Positions 43,057 to 53,027 of a stretch of 64,000 nt of DNA are shown one piece after another. Position numbers and translations under genes: made by a program. The stretch is from NCBI GenBank assembly GCA_035538335.1, contig DATLKN010000050.1, positions 310,001 to 374,000 on the forward strand. Reading direction: 5' to 3'. Position 1 is the first letter of the stretch; the number at the start of each line of letters is the position of its first letter. The notes below the pieces were generated by a model. It was given only the letters and a program-made list of their open reading frames with translations, did no database searches and was not told the origin of the DNA. This DNA comes from AP-15 sp035538335 (GTDB lineage: Bacteria; Pseudomonadota; Alphaproteobacteria; ATCC43930; CGMCC-115725).

Positions 43057-45570
43057 ATGACCAGCCCGGTGAAGGAGCCCCTCGATGCCGAGCGAACCGA
43101 ACGCATGAACCGGGAGGAAAGCGCTTCGCAGCAGGCGAACGGAAGTCCTCCGGGAGGCGGGGAGCCGCGCCTGTTGCCGGCCCTGCGCCTCGTCGTGCGG
43201 GCGCTGCTTGCCGAGTTGCGGCGATTGTGGCGGATTCTGCGGACGGCCGGACCGCCGCTCGCCGGGGCGGCAGCGCTGGCCTATGCCGCGCTGCGGCGCC
43301 GGGCGGGGCAGGGCGGCCGCTTCATTGCCGAAATTCGCTCTTCGGCGCGGCGCAGTCCGGGTCCGCCGCCACCCGATCCCGGCGCGGCGCGCCCGGCGCT
43401 TGCGCCGCCGCCGGCCCGCCGCCACCGCCGCCGCGTCTGGTTCTATGCCTTTCTCTCCGGGACGGCGGCGCTGCTCGCGGTCGTCGGCTTTCTCGGCTAC
43501 TGCGCCTTTACGATACCGCTCTCGGGGGGCCTTGCGGGCGGGGAGCCGCCGGCGGCGCTGGTTCTCCAAACGAGGGCCGGCAAGGCCTTCGCAACGCGCG
43601 GCGTCTTTCGCGGCGAGCCGGTGCTCGCGAAGGCCATTCCCGCCAATGTCGCCGATGCCGTCGTGGCGATCGAGGACCGGCGCTTTTTCGAGAATCCGGG
43701 CATCGATCTGTGGGGCATCCTGCGGGCTGCGATCCATGACCTGGCGACCGGCTCGGAAAGCCAGGGCGCGAGCACGATCACGCAGCAACTCGTGCGCCTC
43801 ACCTATCTTTCGCCGCAGCGCACGATCCGCCGCAAGGTGCAGGAGGCGATGCTGGCGCTGTGGCTCGAGGCGCGGCTCGACAAGAAGGAGATCCTGGCGC
43901 GCTATTTGAACGCCGCCTATTTCGGCAACGGCGCCTATGGGATCGATGCCGCGGCCCGCCGCTACTTCAACAAAAAGGCGGCGGACCTCGACCTGGCCCA
44001 GTCGGCGATGCTGGCGGGGCTCATTCAGGCGCCTTCGGCATTGGCGCCGACCGCCAACCTCGCCGCCGCGCAAGAGCGCGCCGCGGTCGTGCTGCAGGCG
44101 ATGGTGCGGGCCGGCTACGCGACGCCGGCGCAGGCCGCGGCGGCGCGCGCGCATCCGGCCGTGCCGGTCGTGCTGCCGCAAACCGAGCCCGGCGAGAACT
44201 ATTTCGCCGACGCCGCCGCCGAAGAAGTCCAGCATCTCTTCGGCAAGGCGCCGCCGGCCGACCTGACGGTGCGCACCACGCTCGACCCGGACTTGCAGCG
44301 CGCCGCCGAGCGCGTCGTTCACAGCTGGCTCGCGCGCGACGGGGGCAAGCGGCATGTCGGCGAGGCGGCGCTGATAGCGCTGTCGCCCAATGGTGCGATC
44401 CGGGCCATGGTCGGCGGCGCGGATTATCAAAAGAGCCAGTTCGACCGGGCCACCGAGGCGCGCCGGCCGCCGGGCTCGCTGTTCAAGATCTTCGTCTATC
44501 TGACCGCCTTCGAGGCCGGCTTCACGCCGGATAGCGTGCTGGTCGACAAGCCGGTGCAGATCGGCAATTGGCGGCCGCGCAATTACGGGCGCACCTATCG
44601 CGGCGCGGTGCCGCTGCGCAGCGCCTTTGCGCAGTCGATCAACTCGATTTCGGTGCAGCTCGGCGAGCAGGTCGGGATACCGCGCATCATCGCGACGGCG
44701 AAGAGCCTCGGCGTCAAATCGCCGCTGCAGCCCGTGCCGAGCCTGGCGCTCGGCTCCGAGGGCGTCACGCTCCTCGAGATGACGCGCGCCATGGCGGAGA
44801 TCGCACAGGACACGAAGCGCCTCGTTCCCTATACGGTGCGGGAGGTTTACGGTCACAAATCGACGCCCGTCTACAAGCGGGCGCAGCCCTCGCGCCAGCC
44901 ACCGAGCTGGCATCGCGGGCCGATGCTCGACATCCTGCGCGCCGTGGTGACGAACGGCACCGGCACAAACGCCACGCTCGACCGGCCGGCCTACGGCAAG
45001 ACCGGCACGACGAACGACTACCGCGACGCCTGGTTCGTCGGGTTTACCGACGACTATATCGTCGGCGTATGGGTCGGGAACGATGACGACAGCCCGATGC
45101 AGAAGGTGGTCGGCGGCGACCTGCCGGCGAAGATCTGGCACGATTTCGTCGCCGAAGCGGAGCGCCTGAAGGCGCGCCGCGGCCGCGAAGAGGTCGCGAG
45201 CGCGAGCGGTGCGCCGGCGACTGATGGGGAAAACCTGCCGCCCGGCAGCGGCGGCACGATCCGGGGAGTTCCGCGCGTCGTCGATACCGGGACTCTGAGC
45301 TTCAACGGGCAAGTCGTGCACCTGCAGGGGGTCGAAGGCGAAGGCGGCCGGGCGGCGCGCGACATGGCGGCCTATATCGGCGGGCGCGAAGTTGCCTGCG
45401 AGCCGGCCGAGGCGGCGGCGGCCGAATACCGCTGCCGCGTCGGCGGCTACGACCTCGGCGAAGCGGTGATCTACAACGGCGGCGGGCGGGCCGCCGCGGA
45501 CGCGCCGCCCGCCCTGCGCAGCGCCGAGGAGCAGGCGCGCCTTTACGGGCGCGGGCTGTGGCAGCGCTAG
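43057..45570 (+). CDS. Class A PBP (PBP1A type) with nuclease-like C-terminal domain
   Basis: About 837 residues. Cytoplasmic Pro/Arg-rich N-terminus, membrane segment at about 127-155, glycosyltransferase-51 (Glu206 in AIEDRRFFENPGID; QGASTITQQLVRLTYLSP), transpeptidase with SLFK (Ser474), SIN (Ser527) and KTG (Lys648). Residues about 741-837 (DTGTLSFNGQVVHLQG, GGREVACEP, YRCRVGGYDLGEAVI, EEQARLYGRGLWQR) look like a staphylococcal-nuclease-type OB-fold without obvious catalytic Arg/Asp residues. Function is cross-linking peptidoglycan; the tail may bind something. Start is uncertain (43057 or 43105). Confidence 0.9.
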   Translation: MTSPVKEPLDAERTERMNREESASQQANGSPPGGGEPRLLPALRLVVRALLAELRRLWRILRTAGPPLAGAAALAYAALRRRAGQGGRFIAEIRSSARRSPGPPPPDPGAARPALAPPPARRHRRRVWFYAFLSGTAALLAVVGFLGYCAFTIPLSGGLAGGEPPAALVLQTRAGKAFATRGVFRGEPVLAKAIPANVADAVVAIEDRRFFENPGIDLWGILRAAIHDLATGSESQGASTITQQLVRLTYLSPQRTIRRKVQEAMLALWLEARLDKKEILARYLNAAYFGNGAYGIDAAARRYFNKKAADLDLAQSAMLAGLIQAPSALAPTANLAAAQERAAVVLQAMVRAGYATPAQAAAARAHPAVPVVLPQTEPGENYFADAAAEEVQHLFGKAPPADLTVRTTLDPDLQRAAERVVHSWLARDGGKRHVGEAALIALSPNGAIRAMVGGADYQKSQFDRATEARRPPGSLFKIFVYLTAFEAGFTPDSVLVDKPVQIGNWRPRNYGRTYRGAVPLRSAFAQSINSISVQLGEQVGIPRIIATAKSLGVKSPLQPVPSLALGSEGVTLLEMTRAMAEIAQDTKRLVPYTVREVYGHKSTPVYKRAQPSRQPPSWHRGPMLDILRAVVTNGTGTNATLDRPAYGKTGTTNDYRDAWFVGFTDDYIVGVWVGNDDDSPMQKVVGGDLPAKIWHDFVAEAERLKARRGREEVASASGAPATDGENLPPGSGGTIRGVPRVVDTGTLSFNGQVVHLQGVEGEGGRAARDMAAYIGGREVACEPAEAAAAEYRCRVGGYDLGEAVIYNGGGRAAADAPPALRSAEEQARLYGRGLWQR

Positions 45571-45635
45571 CGCGCCTCTTCCCGCGGCGGCGGCATGCCG
45601 GCTAGAGTGCGGCGAAGCCGCCAATAGGGGAGAGG

Positions 45636-46190
45636 ATGATGAGCCGCTACCGCGAGATCGCGCCCGAGGCGATGACGCCGGCGCAGCGCCGCGTCTATGA
45701 CATGATCGTCGCCGGCCGCCGCGGCCGGGTGGCGGGACCGTTTGCGGTGCTGCTGCGGGCGCCCGAGGTGTGCGAGCACGCCGCCCGGCTGGGCGAGCAT
45801 CTGCGCTGGGGCAGCTCGTTGCCGGCGCGCCTTTCCGAACTCGCGATCATCCTGACGGCGCGCTCGCTGCGCGCCCAGTACGAGTGGCACGCGCACGCCC
45901 CGCTCGCCGAAAAGGCGGGCGTCCCGGCCGCCGCCGTCGAAGCCATCCGCAAGGGCGAGACGCCGAGCTTCGCGGCGGCCGACGAAGCGCTCGTCTACCG
46001 CATCGTCAGCGAATTGCAGAAGACGCAGCGGCTCTCGGACCAGAGCTTTGCCGCCGCCGTCGAGACGCTCGGCGAAGCGGGGCTCGTCGAGATCATCGCG
46101 ATCATCGGCTACTACACGCTGATCGGGAACACGCTCAACGTCTTTCAGGTGGCGCTGCCGGCCGGCGCGACGCCGCCGTTTCCGGAATAG
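45636..46190 (+). CDS. Carboxymuconolactone decarboxylase family protein
   Basis: 184 residues of the CMD/AhpD-like fold. The core ELAIILTARSLRAQYEWHAHAP corresponds to the family helix with the E-W-x-x-H feature, followed by a second helical half. The Cys-x-x-Cys redox pair of AhpD is absent, so it is not an AhpD-type peroxidase partner. ATG start after GGGGAGAGG. Substrate unknown. It stands alone after the PBP gene, with 65 bases between. Confidence 0.85.
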   Translation: MMSRYREIAPEAMTPAQRRVYDMIVAGRRGRVAGPFAVLLRAPEVCEHAARLGEHLRWGSSLPARLSELAIILTARSLRAQYEWHAHAPLAEKAGVPAAAVEAIRKGETPSFAAADEALVYRIVSELQKTQRLSDQSFAAAVETLGEAGLVEIIAIIGYYTLIGNTLNVFQVALPAGATPPFPE

Positions 46191-46240
46191 CGTGACGAAG
46201 CCGCCTAAAAACGACGCGATGGGGATGCGGACGGCTGTGC

Positions 46241-46394
46241 TTATGACGTCGGCTGATCGCGGGCGATTTCGTCTGCAATCCGCTCCAATTCTTCTGCAAT
46301 CTGGCGCAGCTCGTGGGCAAATTGCGGGCCGCAACGCGGCAATATTTCGCAATTCCTCTGCCTTCTCGCGCAGCGACGCGGCAAAGTCCGTCAT
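46241..46394 (-). pseudogene. Small coiled-coil gene with one extra base, second of a pair
   Basis: Reads MTDFAASLREKAEELRNIAA from the ATG, then the frame breaks near a GGCCC run (46326-46330). Skipping one base, the next frame continues PQFAHELRQIAEELERIADE and ends in IARDQPTS with a stop, a smooth extension of the same coiled-coil. Restored length is about 50 residues. I recall similar short Glu/Leu-rich proteins in Bradyrhizobium-like genomes, with no known role. Could be a true decay mutation, a sequencing or assembly error, or less likely a programmed shift. Confidence 0.6.
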
Positions 46395-46403
46395 AGTACC
46401 CTG

Positions 46404-46581
46404 TCAACAGCATTTGCTGTGGTTGTCGTTCCCTTGCCGATGTTTCTCCAAAGCGTCGGCGTCGCGTTCGAATTCGTTGGCGATCTCGAGCAGCCTTTTT
46501 GCGAAATTGCTCCTCCAGTATTTCTTGCGCCACGCGGCGGCATCGTCTCGCCAGGTTTCTGAGTTGTTCGGAGGTAGGCAT
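46404..46581 (-). pseudogene. Small coiled-coil gene with one extra base, first of a pair
   Basis: Reads MPTSEQLRNLARRCRRVAQE, ILEEQFRK and then breaks at an A5 run (46496-46500 on the plus strand as T5). With one base removed it continues RLLEIANEFERDADALEKHR and ends QGNDNHSKCC, stop. Restored length is about 58 residues, and its stop lies nine bases before the next ATG, so the two form an operon. The smooth joining of both halves argues that a single-base insertion broke an intact gene. Confidence 0.6.
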
Positions 46582-46755
46582 CCCGCTCAGCTCCATTGTC
46601 TGCGCGACGGTAATGATGTTGACTTAAATCGGGCAGATCGCCTTTCCGCGCGGGCTTAACCATAGATCAGCCGTTCGGCTAGACTTCCCGAACCAAAGCT
46701 GTATTGGCCGGCGCGCGTCCCTCGACAGTGCTTCGATGACGCGCATCCGGCGCAG

Positions 46756-47844
46756 CTAATCCTTCGGCGTCAGATGCGCCACCTTCGGCATGACTTCCTC
46801 GGCGAGCAGCCGCATCGACTCGCGCCAGGCCTGCGGGTTCTCGCTGTAGTCGAAGCAGAAGAGCAACAGCGCGCCGAAGCCGCCGACCTCCTCGTACATG
46901 CGCTCGATCTTTTCGACGACGGTCGCCGGGCTGCCGATCAGCCAATTGTGCCGGGCGCAGTATTCCGGCGTCACGTCGCTGTCGGCAACCTCAGGGTCGT
47001 GCTTGAGGAACTGGATGACGCCGACATTGGTCAACAGCGGCAGAAAGTATTCGCGCATCATGCGGCCCATTTGCGCCCCGACCGAAAGCCGCCAGGCCGC
47101 CTCGTCGCTGTCGGCGATGAAGATCTCGCGCACGAGGCGCCATTGCGCGCGCGACGGCGTGCGCCCGCTGCGCCGCGCCCCTTCCTCGACCGATTCCCAA
47201 TGGCTCGCGACATAGGAGGGATTGAGGTTGAGGCTCATCGGCAGAAAGCCGTGCTCGCCGGCGAGTTTGAGGGTGTCCGAGCCCTTGCTGACGCCGGCGA
47301 CGCCGATCGGCGGGTAGGGCTTCTGAAACGGCTTGATGTGCGGCCTGAGGCTCTCGAGCATCAGATCGGTGCGGGTGACGTGCCAGTATTTGCCGCGGTA
47401 GTCGAACGGTTCCTCGGCGGTCCACAATTTCAGGATGATGTCGAGCGCCTCGCGCGTCATCTCGCGGTGCTGCCCGGCGTTGCCGTCGACGTTGAACATC
47501 GCCCAGTCGCTCGGCAGGCCGCTCGCCGCCACCCCGAAATTGAGCCGCCCCTGCGCCAGATGGTCGAGCATCGCGACGCGATGCGCGAGCTCGGCCGGGT
47601 GATGGTAGGGCAACAGGAAGCCGCCCGGCGCGAGGCGGATTTGCCGGGTCTGGAACAGCGCCTGCGCGATCAGCAGGTCGGGGGCGGGATGCGGCTCCCA
47701 GGGTGCGGTGTGGTGCTCGCCGATCCAGGCTTCGCTGAAGCCGAGTTCGTCGGCCCAGCGCAGCGTATCGAGATCCCAGCGGTGGCCGTCGAAGAGGGGG
47801 CGCTCCGGCGGGTGCGAGGGCATCGTGAAGAGGCCGTAATCCAT
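46756..47844 (-). CDS. LLM-class flavin-dependent oxidoreductase
   Basis: 362 residues, bacterial luciferase-like barrel. Motifs: FSEAWIGEHHTAPWEPHPAP, LAPGGFLLPYHHPAELAHR, LAQGRLNFGVAASGLPSDW, KPYPPIGVAGVSKGSDTLKL, and WLIGSPATVVEKIERMYEE. The layout fits FMN-dependent LLM monooxygenases, with a long insert typical of the alkanal/limonene-type group; the substrate is unknown. ATG with AAAGGAGAGC upstream. It stands where tpiA is often found upstream of secG in related genomes. Confidence 0.88.
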   Translation of the reverse strand: MDYGLFTMPSHPPERPLFDGHRWDLDTLRWADELGFSEAWIGEHHTAPWEPHPAPDLLIAQALFQTRQIRLAPGGFLLPYHHPAELAHRVAMLDHLAQGRLNFGVAASGLPSDWAMFNVDGNAGQHREMTREALDIILKLWTAEEPFDYRGKYWHVTRTDLMLESLRPHIKPFQKPYPPIGVAGVSKGSDTLKLAGEHGFLPMSLNLNPSYVASHWESVEEGARRSGRTPSRAQWRLVREIFIADSDEAAWRLSVGAQMGRMMREYFLPLLTNVGVIQFLKHDPEVADSDVTPEYCARHNWLIGSPATVVEKIERMYEEVGGFGALLLFCFDYSENPQAWRESMRLLAEEVMPKVAHLTPKD

Positions 47845-48005
47845 CGCCCGCTCTCCTTTGTCGCCGGCCACGGACTGTAGACGACGGCGGCCGCCTTGGC
47901 CACGCGCGAAAGCCTACCGATATTCTGTGCTGGTAAGGGCCGCGGCGAGGGACTAAAAGCTCGCGGTCTCCCGACAATCACCGGCCAAATCGGTATCTTG
48001 CGCGC

Positions 48006-48344
48006 ATGCTGGCCCTCCTGCTCGTCATTCACGTGCTGATCACGATCGCTCTCGTCGGCGTCGTCCTGATGCAGAAGAGCGAGGGCGGGGCGCTCGGCAT
48101 GGGCGGCGGCGGCATGTCCGGCTTCATGACCGGACGCTCGACCGCCAACCTCTTGACCCGGGTCACCGCCGGGCTCGCCGCCGCCTTCATGCTGACGAGC
48201 GTGCTCCTCGTCGTCCTCAGCAACCGGGCGCACGCGCCCGCCGCCTCGATCCTCGGCGGCGGGAAGGCCGGGCCGGCGATTCCGGGGCCGGCCGGGCCGC
48301 CGGCCCCCGCGCCGAAGCCGCCGAGCGCGCCGATCTCGCACTGA
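48006..48344 (+). CDS. secG: Preprotein translocase subunit SecG
   Basis: 112 residues. Two membrane helices (LLLVIHVLITIALVGVVLMQ and VTAGLAAAFMLTSVLLVVL) flank the conserved loop KSEGGALGMGGGGMSGFMTG, followed by a Pro/Ala/Gly-rich tail. SecG assists SecYE-mediated protein export in the inner membrane. It is followed by pyrG after about 50 bases, the usual alphaproteobacterial order. Confidence 0.95.
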   Translation: MLALLLVIHVLITIALVGVVLMQKSEGGALGMGGGGMSGFMTGRSTANLLTRVTAGLAAAFMLTSVLLVVLSNRAHAPAASILGGGKAGPAIPGPAGPPAPAPKPPSAPISH

Positions 48345-48394
48345 CCGTCGTTTCCGATGGGACGCGGCGGCCGGATGCTGTAAACTGGAGTTCC

Positions 48395-50023
<1,629 letters not shown>

Positions 50024-50070
50024 TGCGCTCTTTTTCATTGCGCGCCGCGCTGCTGAGAGGCAACGCCGCG

Positions 50071-50200
50071 TTCCCTCTCCGCCCCTGGGGGCGGAGAGGG
50101 CAGGGTGAGGTGGGGGATTGCCGAGGCGCCACCGAAACCACCTCACCCTCCCATCGCTGCGCGATGGGCCCCTCCCTCTCCCCCCTGAGGGCGGACAGGG
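50071..50200. repeat. C-type palindromic repeat
   Basis: TTCCCTCTCCGCCCC, GGGGGCGGAGAGGG, GGGTGAGGTGGG, spacer, CCACCTCACCCTCCCATCGC, GCGATGGGCCCCTCCCTCTC, CCCCTGAGGGCGG. Nearly the same as the copy at 22435. It separates pyrG from kdsA. Confidence 0.88.
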
Positions 50201-50249
50201 CAATTACGAAGTCTGTGCCCGGGACGGCCCGGCCGGCAGGCAACTCGCG

Positions 50250-51092
50250 ATGAGGGAGCCTCGCCACGTCAGGGTCGGCGGCCTGACGCTCGGCAACGAC
50301 CTGCCGCTCGTCTTCATCATCGGGCCGAACACGCTCGAATCGCGCGCGCATGCCTTGGAGATGAGCGCCGCCCTCGCCGAGATCGGCCGCAAGCTCGGCA
50401 TCCCGCTCATCTACAAGACCTCGTTCGACAAGGCGAACCGCTCCTCGATTTCGGGCGCGCGCGGCATCGGGCTCGACGCCGGATTGCCGATCCTCGCCGA
50501 ATTGCGCGAGCTGACCGGCCTGCCGGTGCTGACCGACGTGCACGAGCGGGAGCAGTGCGCGCCGGTCGCCGAAGTCGCGGATGTCTTGCAGATCCCGGCC
50601 TTTCTGTGCCGGCAGACCGACCTCCTCTTGGCCGCCGGCCGCACCGGCAAGCCGGTCAACGTCAAGAAGGGGCAGTTCCTCGCGCCCTGGGACATGGCGA
50701 ACGTCGCGGCCAAGATCGCCTCGACCGGCAACGAAAAGATCCTCTTATGCGAGCGCGGCGCGAGCTTCGGCTACAACACGCTCGTCGCCGATATGCGCTC
50801 GCTGCCGATCATGGCGCGGACGGGGTATCCGGTCGTCTTCGACGCGACGCACGCGGTGGCGCAGCCGGGCGGTCTCGGCGACCGCTCAGGCGGCGAGCGC
50901 GAGTTCGGCCCGGTCCTCGCGCGCGCCGCCGTGGCGGTCGGCGTCGCCGCAATCTTCCTCGAGACGCATGAGGACCCCGACCGCTCCGGCACGGCCGAAG
51001 CGGCGACGATGCTGCCGCTGAAGCAACTGCCGGCGCTTCTCGAAACGCTTGTCGCCCTCGACAGAATCGCCAAGGCATGTGAATTGCCGTAG
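50250..51092 (+). CDS. kdsA: 3-deoxy-8-phosphooctulonate (KDO-8-P) synthase
   Basis: 280 residues, standard length. Motifs: FIIGPNTLESRAHALEMSA, PLIYKTSFDKANRSSISGAR, GLPVLTDVHE, LQIPAFLCRQTDLLLAAG, NVKKGQFLAPWDM and VVFDATHAVAQPGG. It joins phosphoenolpyruvate to arabinose 5-phosphate for lipopolysaccharide core synthesis. ATG chosen at the homology start. In related genomes kdsA is followed closely by eno; here a brnTA pair lies between. Confidence 0.97.
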   Translation: MREPRHVRVGGLTLGNDLPLVFIIGPNTLESRAHALEMSAALAEIGRKLGIPLIYKTSFDKANRSSISGARGIGLDAGLPILAELRELTGLPVLTDVHEREQCAPVAEVADVLQIPAFLCRQTDLLLAAGRTGKPVNVKKGQFLAPWDMANVAAKIASTGNEKILLCERGASFGYNTLVADMRSLPIMARTGYPVVFDATHAVAQPGGLGDRSGGEREFGPVLARAAVAVGVAAIFLETHEDPDRSGTAEAATMLPLKQLPALLETLVALDRIAKACELP

Positions 51093-51115
51093 AGGCCGAT
51101 CGGAGCTTGATCTCG

Positions 51116-51137
51116 GTAAATACGCGACGTAAATACG
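51116..51137. promoter_or_regulatory. Tandem 9-base repeats upstream of brnT
   Basis: GTAAATACG occurs twice (51116-51124 and 51129-51137), 13 bases start to start, just before the brnT GTG. Known BrnA and other ribbon-helix-helix antitoxins bind short repeats in their own promoters, so this is a plausible operator. No separate ribosome binding site is clear here. The repeats are seen; their role is inferred. Confidence 0.5.
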
Positions 51138-51141
51138 TCCC

Positions 51142-51420
51142 GTGGAGTTCACCTGGGACCCGGACAAGAACCTTGTCAACATCCGCAGGCACGCGATCAG
51201 CTTTGCGGATGCCTCGCGGATCTTCGAAGGACCAACCGTCGAGCGGGTCGATGGCCGCTGCGATTACGGCGAGACCCGCGTCTACGCGATCGGGCTGGTG
51301 AACGGCATCGAGATCACGGTCATATACACCGACCGGGGCGATGACAAACGGCACATCATTTCCGCATGGAGAGCCGAGCCTCATGAAAGGCGATACTACT
51401 GGCAAAACCTCGAAGGCTGA
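51142..51420 (+). CDS. brnT: BrnT-family toxin (ribonuclease)
   Basis: 92 residues from a GTG start. The sequence begins MEFTWDPDKNLVNIRRHAIS and FADASRIF, with YAIGLVNGIEITVIYTDRGD, and ends with HIISAWRAEPHERRYY, all typical of the BrnT (COG2929) family, whose toxic activity is RNA cleavage. It is the first gene of the pair, toxin before antitoxin as usual for BrnTA. It overlaps brnA by 38 bases and follows kdsA by 49. Confidence 0.92.
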   Translation: MEFTWDPDKNLVNIRRHAISFADASRIFEGPTVERVDGRCDYGETRVYAIGLVNGIEITVIYTDRGDDKRHIISAWRAEPHERRYYWQNLEG

Positions 51421-51691
51421 GCCGCGTACCGATTGGCGGAGATTGCGCGGGATGGGCGGCGAAGAGATTCACGCCGCTCTCTTGGATGATCCCGAGATAA
51501 GGCCGACGGACGAGGATTTCTGGAAATCGGCGCGCATTGTCATGCCGCAACGGAAAGAGACCGTGACGATGCGGCTCGATGCCGATCTGCTGGCCTGGTT
51601 CCGCCGGCAGCGCGGATATCAGACGCGCATAAACGCGATTCTGCGCGCCTATATGAACGCGCACATCGAGGAAGGGGAGCATCCCCGATGA
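51383..51691 (+). CDS. brnA: BrnA-family antitoxin
   Basis: 102 residues. The C-terminal ribbon-helix-helix region is typical of BrnA (COG3514): VTMRLDADLLAWFRRQRGYQ then TRINAILRAYMNAH. An N-terminal flexible part (DPEIRPTDEDFWKSAR) is the likely toxin-binding region. Start at the ATG with GAGAG upstream; an ATG at 51341 would overlap the toxin more. Its TGA shares bases with the eno ATG (ATGA), and the eno ribosome binding site (AGGGGAG) lies inside its coding sequence, so eno translation may be tied to brnA. Confidence 0.92.
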   Translation: MKGDTTGKTSKAEPRTDWRRLRGMGGEEIHAALLDDPEIRPTDEDFWKSARIVMPQRKETVTMRLDADLLAWFRRQRGYQTRINAILRAYMNAHIEEGEHPR

Positions 51692-52962
51692 CCGCCATCG
51701 CCGACATCCACGCCCGCGAGATCCTCGATAGCCGCGGCAACCCGACGGTCGAGGTCGAGGTGACGCTCGAGACCGGCACGCTCGGCCGCGCCGCCGTGCC
51801 GTCCGGCGCCTCGACCGGCGCGCACGAGGCGGTCGAGCGGCGCGACGGCGGCGAGCGTTATGGCGGCAAGGGGGTGCAGCTGGCGGTCGCGGCCGTCAAC
51901 CGCGAGATCTTCGACGCCGTCTCGGGCTTCGAAGCAGAGGATCAGCTCGGCCTCGACCGCACCCTCGTCGCGCTCGACGGCACGCCGAACAAGAGCCGGC
52001 TCGGCGCCAATGCCGTGCTCGGCGTCAGCATGGCCTGCGCCAAGGCCGCCGCCGAGGAACAGGGCCTGCCGCTCTACCGCTATCTCGGCGGCGTCTTCGC
52101 CCGCACCTTGCCGGTGCCGATGATGAATATCGTCAATGGCGGGGTGCACGCCGACAACCCGATCGACATCCAGGAATTCATGATCGTGCCGGTCGGGGCG
52201 CCCTCGGTCACCGAAGCGATTCGCTGGGGGGCCGAGATATTTCACGCGCTGAGGAAGGCGCTCGCCGATGCCGGGCTCAATACCAATGTCGGCGACGAGG
52301 GCGGTTTCGCCCCGAACCTGGCCTCGGCCGACGCCGCCCTCGGCTTCGTCATGCGGGCGATCGAGGGCGCCGGCTACCGGCCGGGCGAGGATGTCGTATT
52401 GGCGCTCGATCCGGCCGCCAGCGAGTTCTACCGCGACGGCCGCTATCACCTTTCGGGCGAGGGCAAGACGCTCGACGCGGCGGCGCTCGCCGCCTATTAC
52501 GCCGATCTCGCGGGCCGCTATCCGATCGCCTCGATCGAGGACGGCATGGCCGAGGACGACTGGCCGGGCTGGGAGCATCTGACGCGCGAATTGGGCGGCA
52601 AACTGCAGCTCGTCGGCGACGACAATTTCGTCACGAATCCCGCCCGTCTCGAGGAAGGGATCGCGCGCGGCGTCGGCAATGCCATCCTCATTAAATTGAA
52701 CCAGATCGGCACGATTTCCGAGACCCTCGAAACGATGGAAATCGCGCGCGCCGCCGGCTACGGCCGGGTCGTCTCGCACCGCTCAGGCGAGACCGAGGAC
52801 ACGACGATCGCCGACCTCGCGGTCGCCACCAATTGCGGGCAGATCAAGACCGGCTCGCTGTCGCGCTCCGACCGGCTCGCCAAATACAATCAGCTGATCC
52901 GCATCGAGGAAGGATTGGGCGCCGCCGCCCGGTTCGGCGGCCGCGCCGCGCTCGCCCGTTGA
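51688..52962 (+). CDS. eno: Enolase
   Basis: 424 residues. Motifs: AREILDSRGNPTVEVEV, SGASTGAHEA, MMNIVNGGVHADNPIDIQEF, NVGDEGGFAPNL, SIEDGMAEDDWPGW and the C-terminal VSHRSGETEDTTIADLAV with the catalytic Lys/His region. It converts 2-phosphoglycerate to phosphoenolpyruvate. The start overlaps the brnA stop by four bases, which is not its usual setting; ordinarily it follows kdsA. ftsB and the pdh genes follow. Confidence 0.98.
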   Translation: MTAIADIHAREILDSRGNPTVEVEVTLETGTLGRAAVPSGASTGAHEAVERRDGGERYGGKGVQLAVAAVNREIFDAVSGFEAEDQLGLDRTLVALDGTPNKSRLGANAVLGVSMACAKAAAEEQGLPLYRYLGGVFARTLPVPMMNIVNGGVHADNPIDIQEFMIVPVGAPSVTEAIRWGAEIFHALRKALADAGLNTNVGDEGGFAPNLASADAALGFVMRAIEGAGYRPGEDVVLALDPAASEFYRDGRYHLSGEGKTLDAAALAAYYADLAGRYPIASIEDGMAEDDWPGWEHLTRELGGKLQLVGDDNFVTNPARLEEGIARGVGNAILIKLNQIGTISETLETMEIARAAGYGRVVSHRSGETEDTTIADLAVATNCGQIKTGSLSRSDRLAKYNQLIRIEEGLGAAARFGGRAALAR

Positions 52963-53027
52963 AGCTATGCGGCGGCACTGCCGCCAAAGTGATTGACGCT
53001 GCGCGCCGCGCGTGATGCTGTATCCGC

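Noticed and set aside
45277..45570. Calling the PBP tail an active nuclease
   Set aside because: The residues needed for SNase catalysis are not evident, and the domain would be periplasmic; only fold similarity is claimed.
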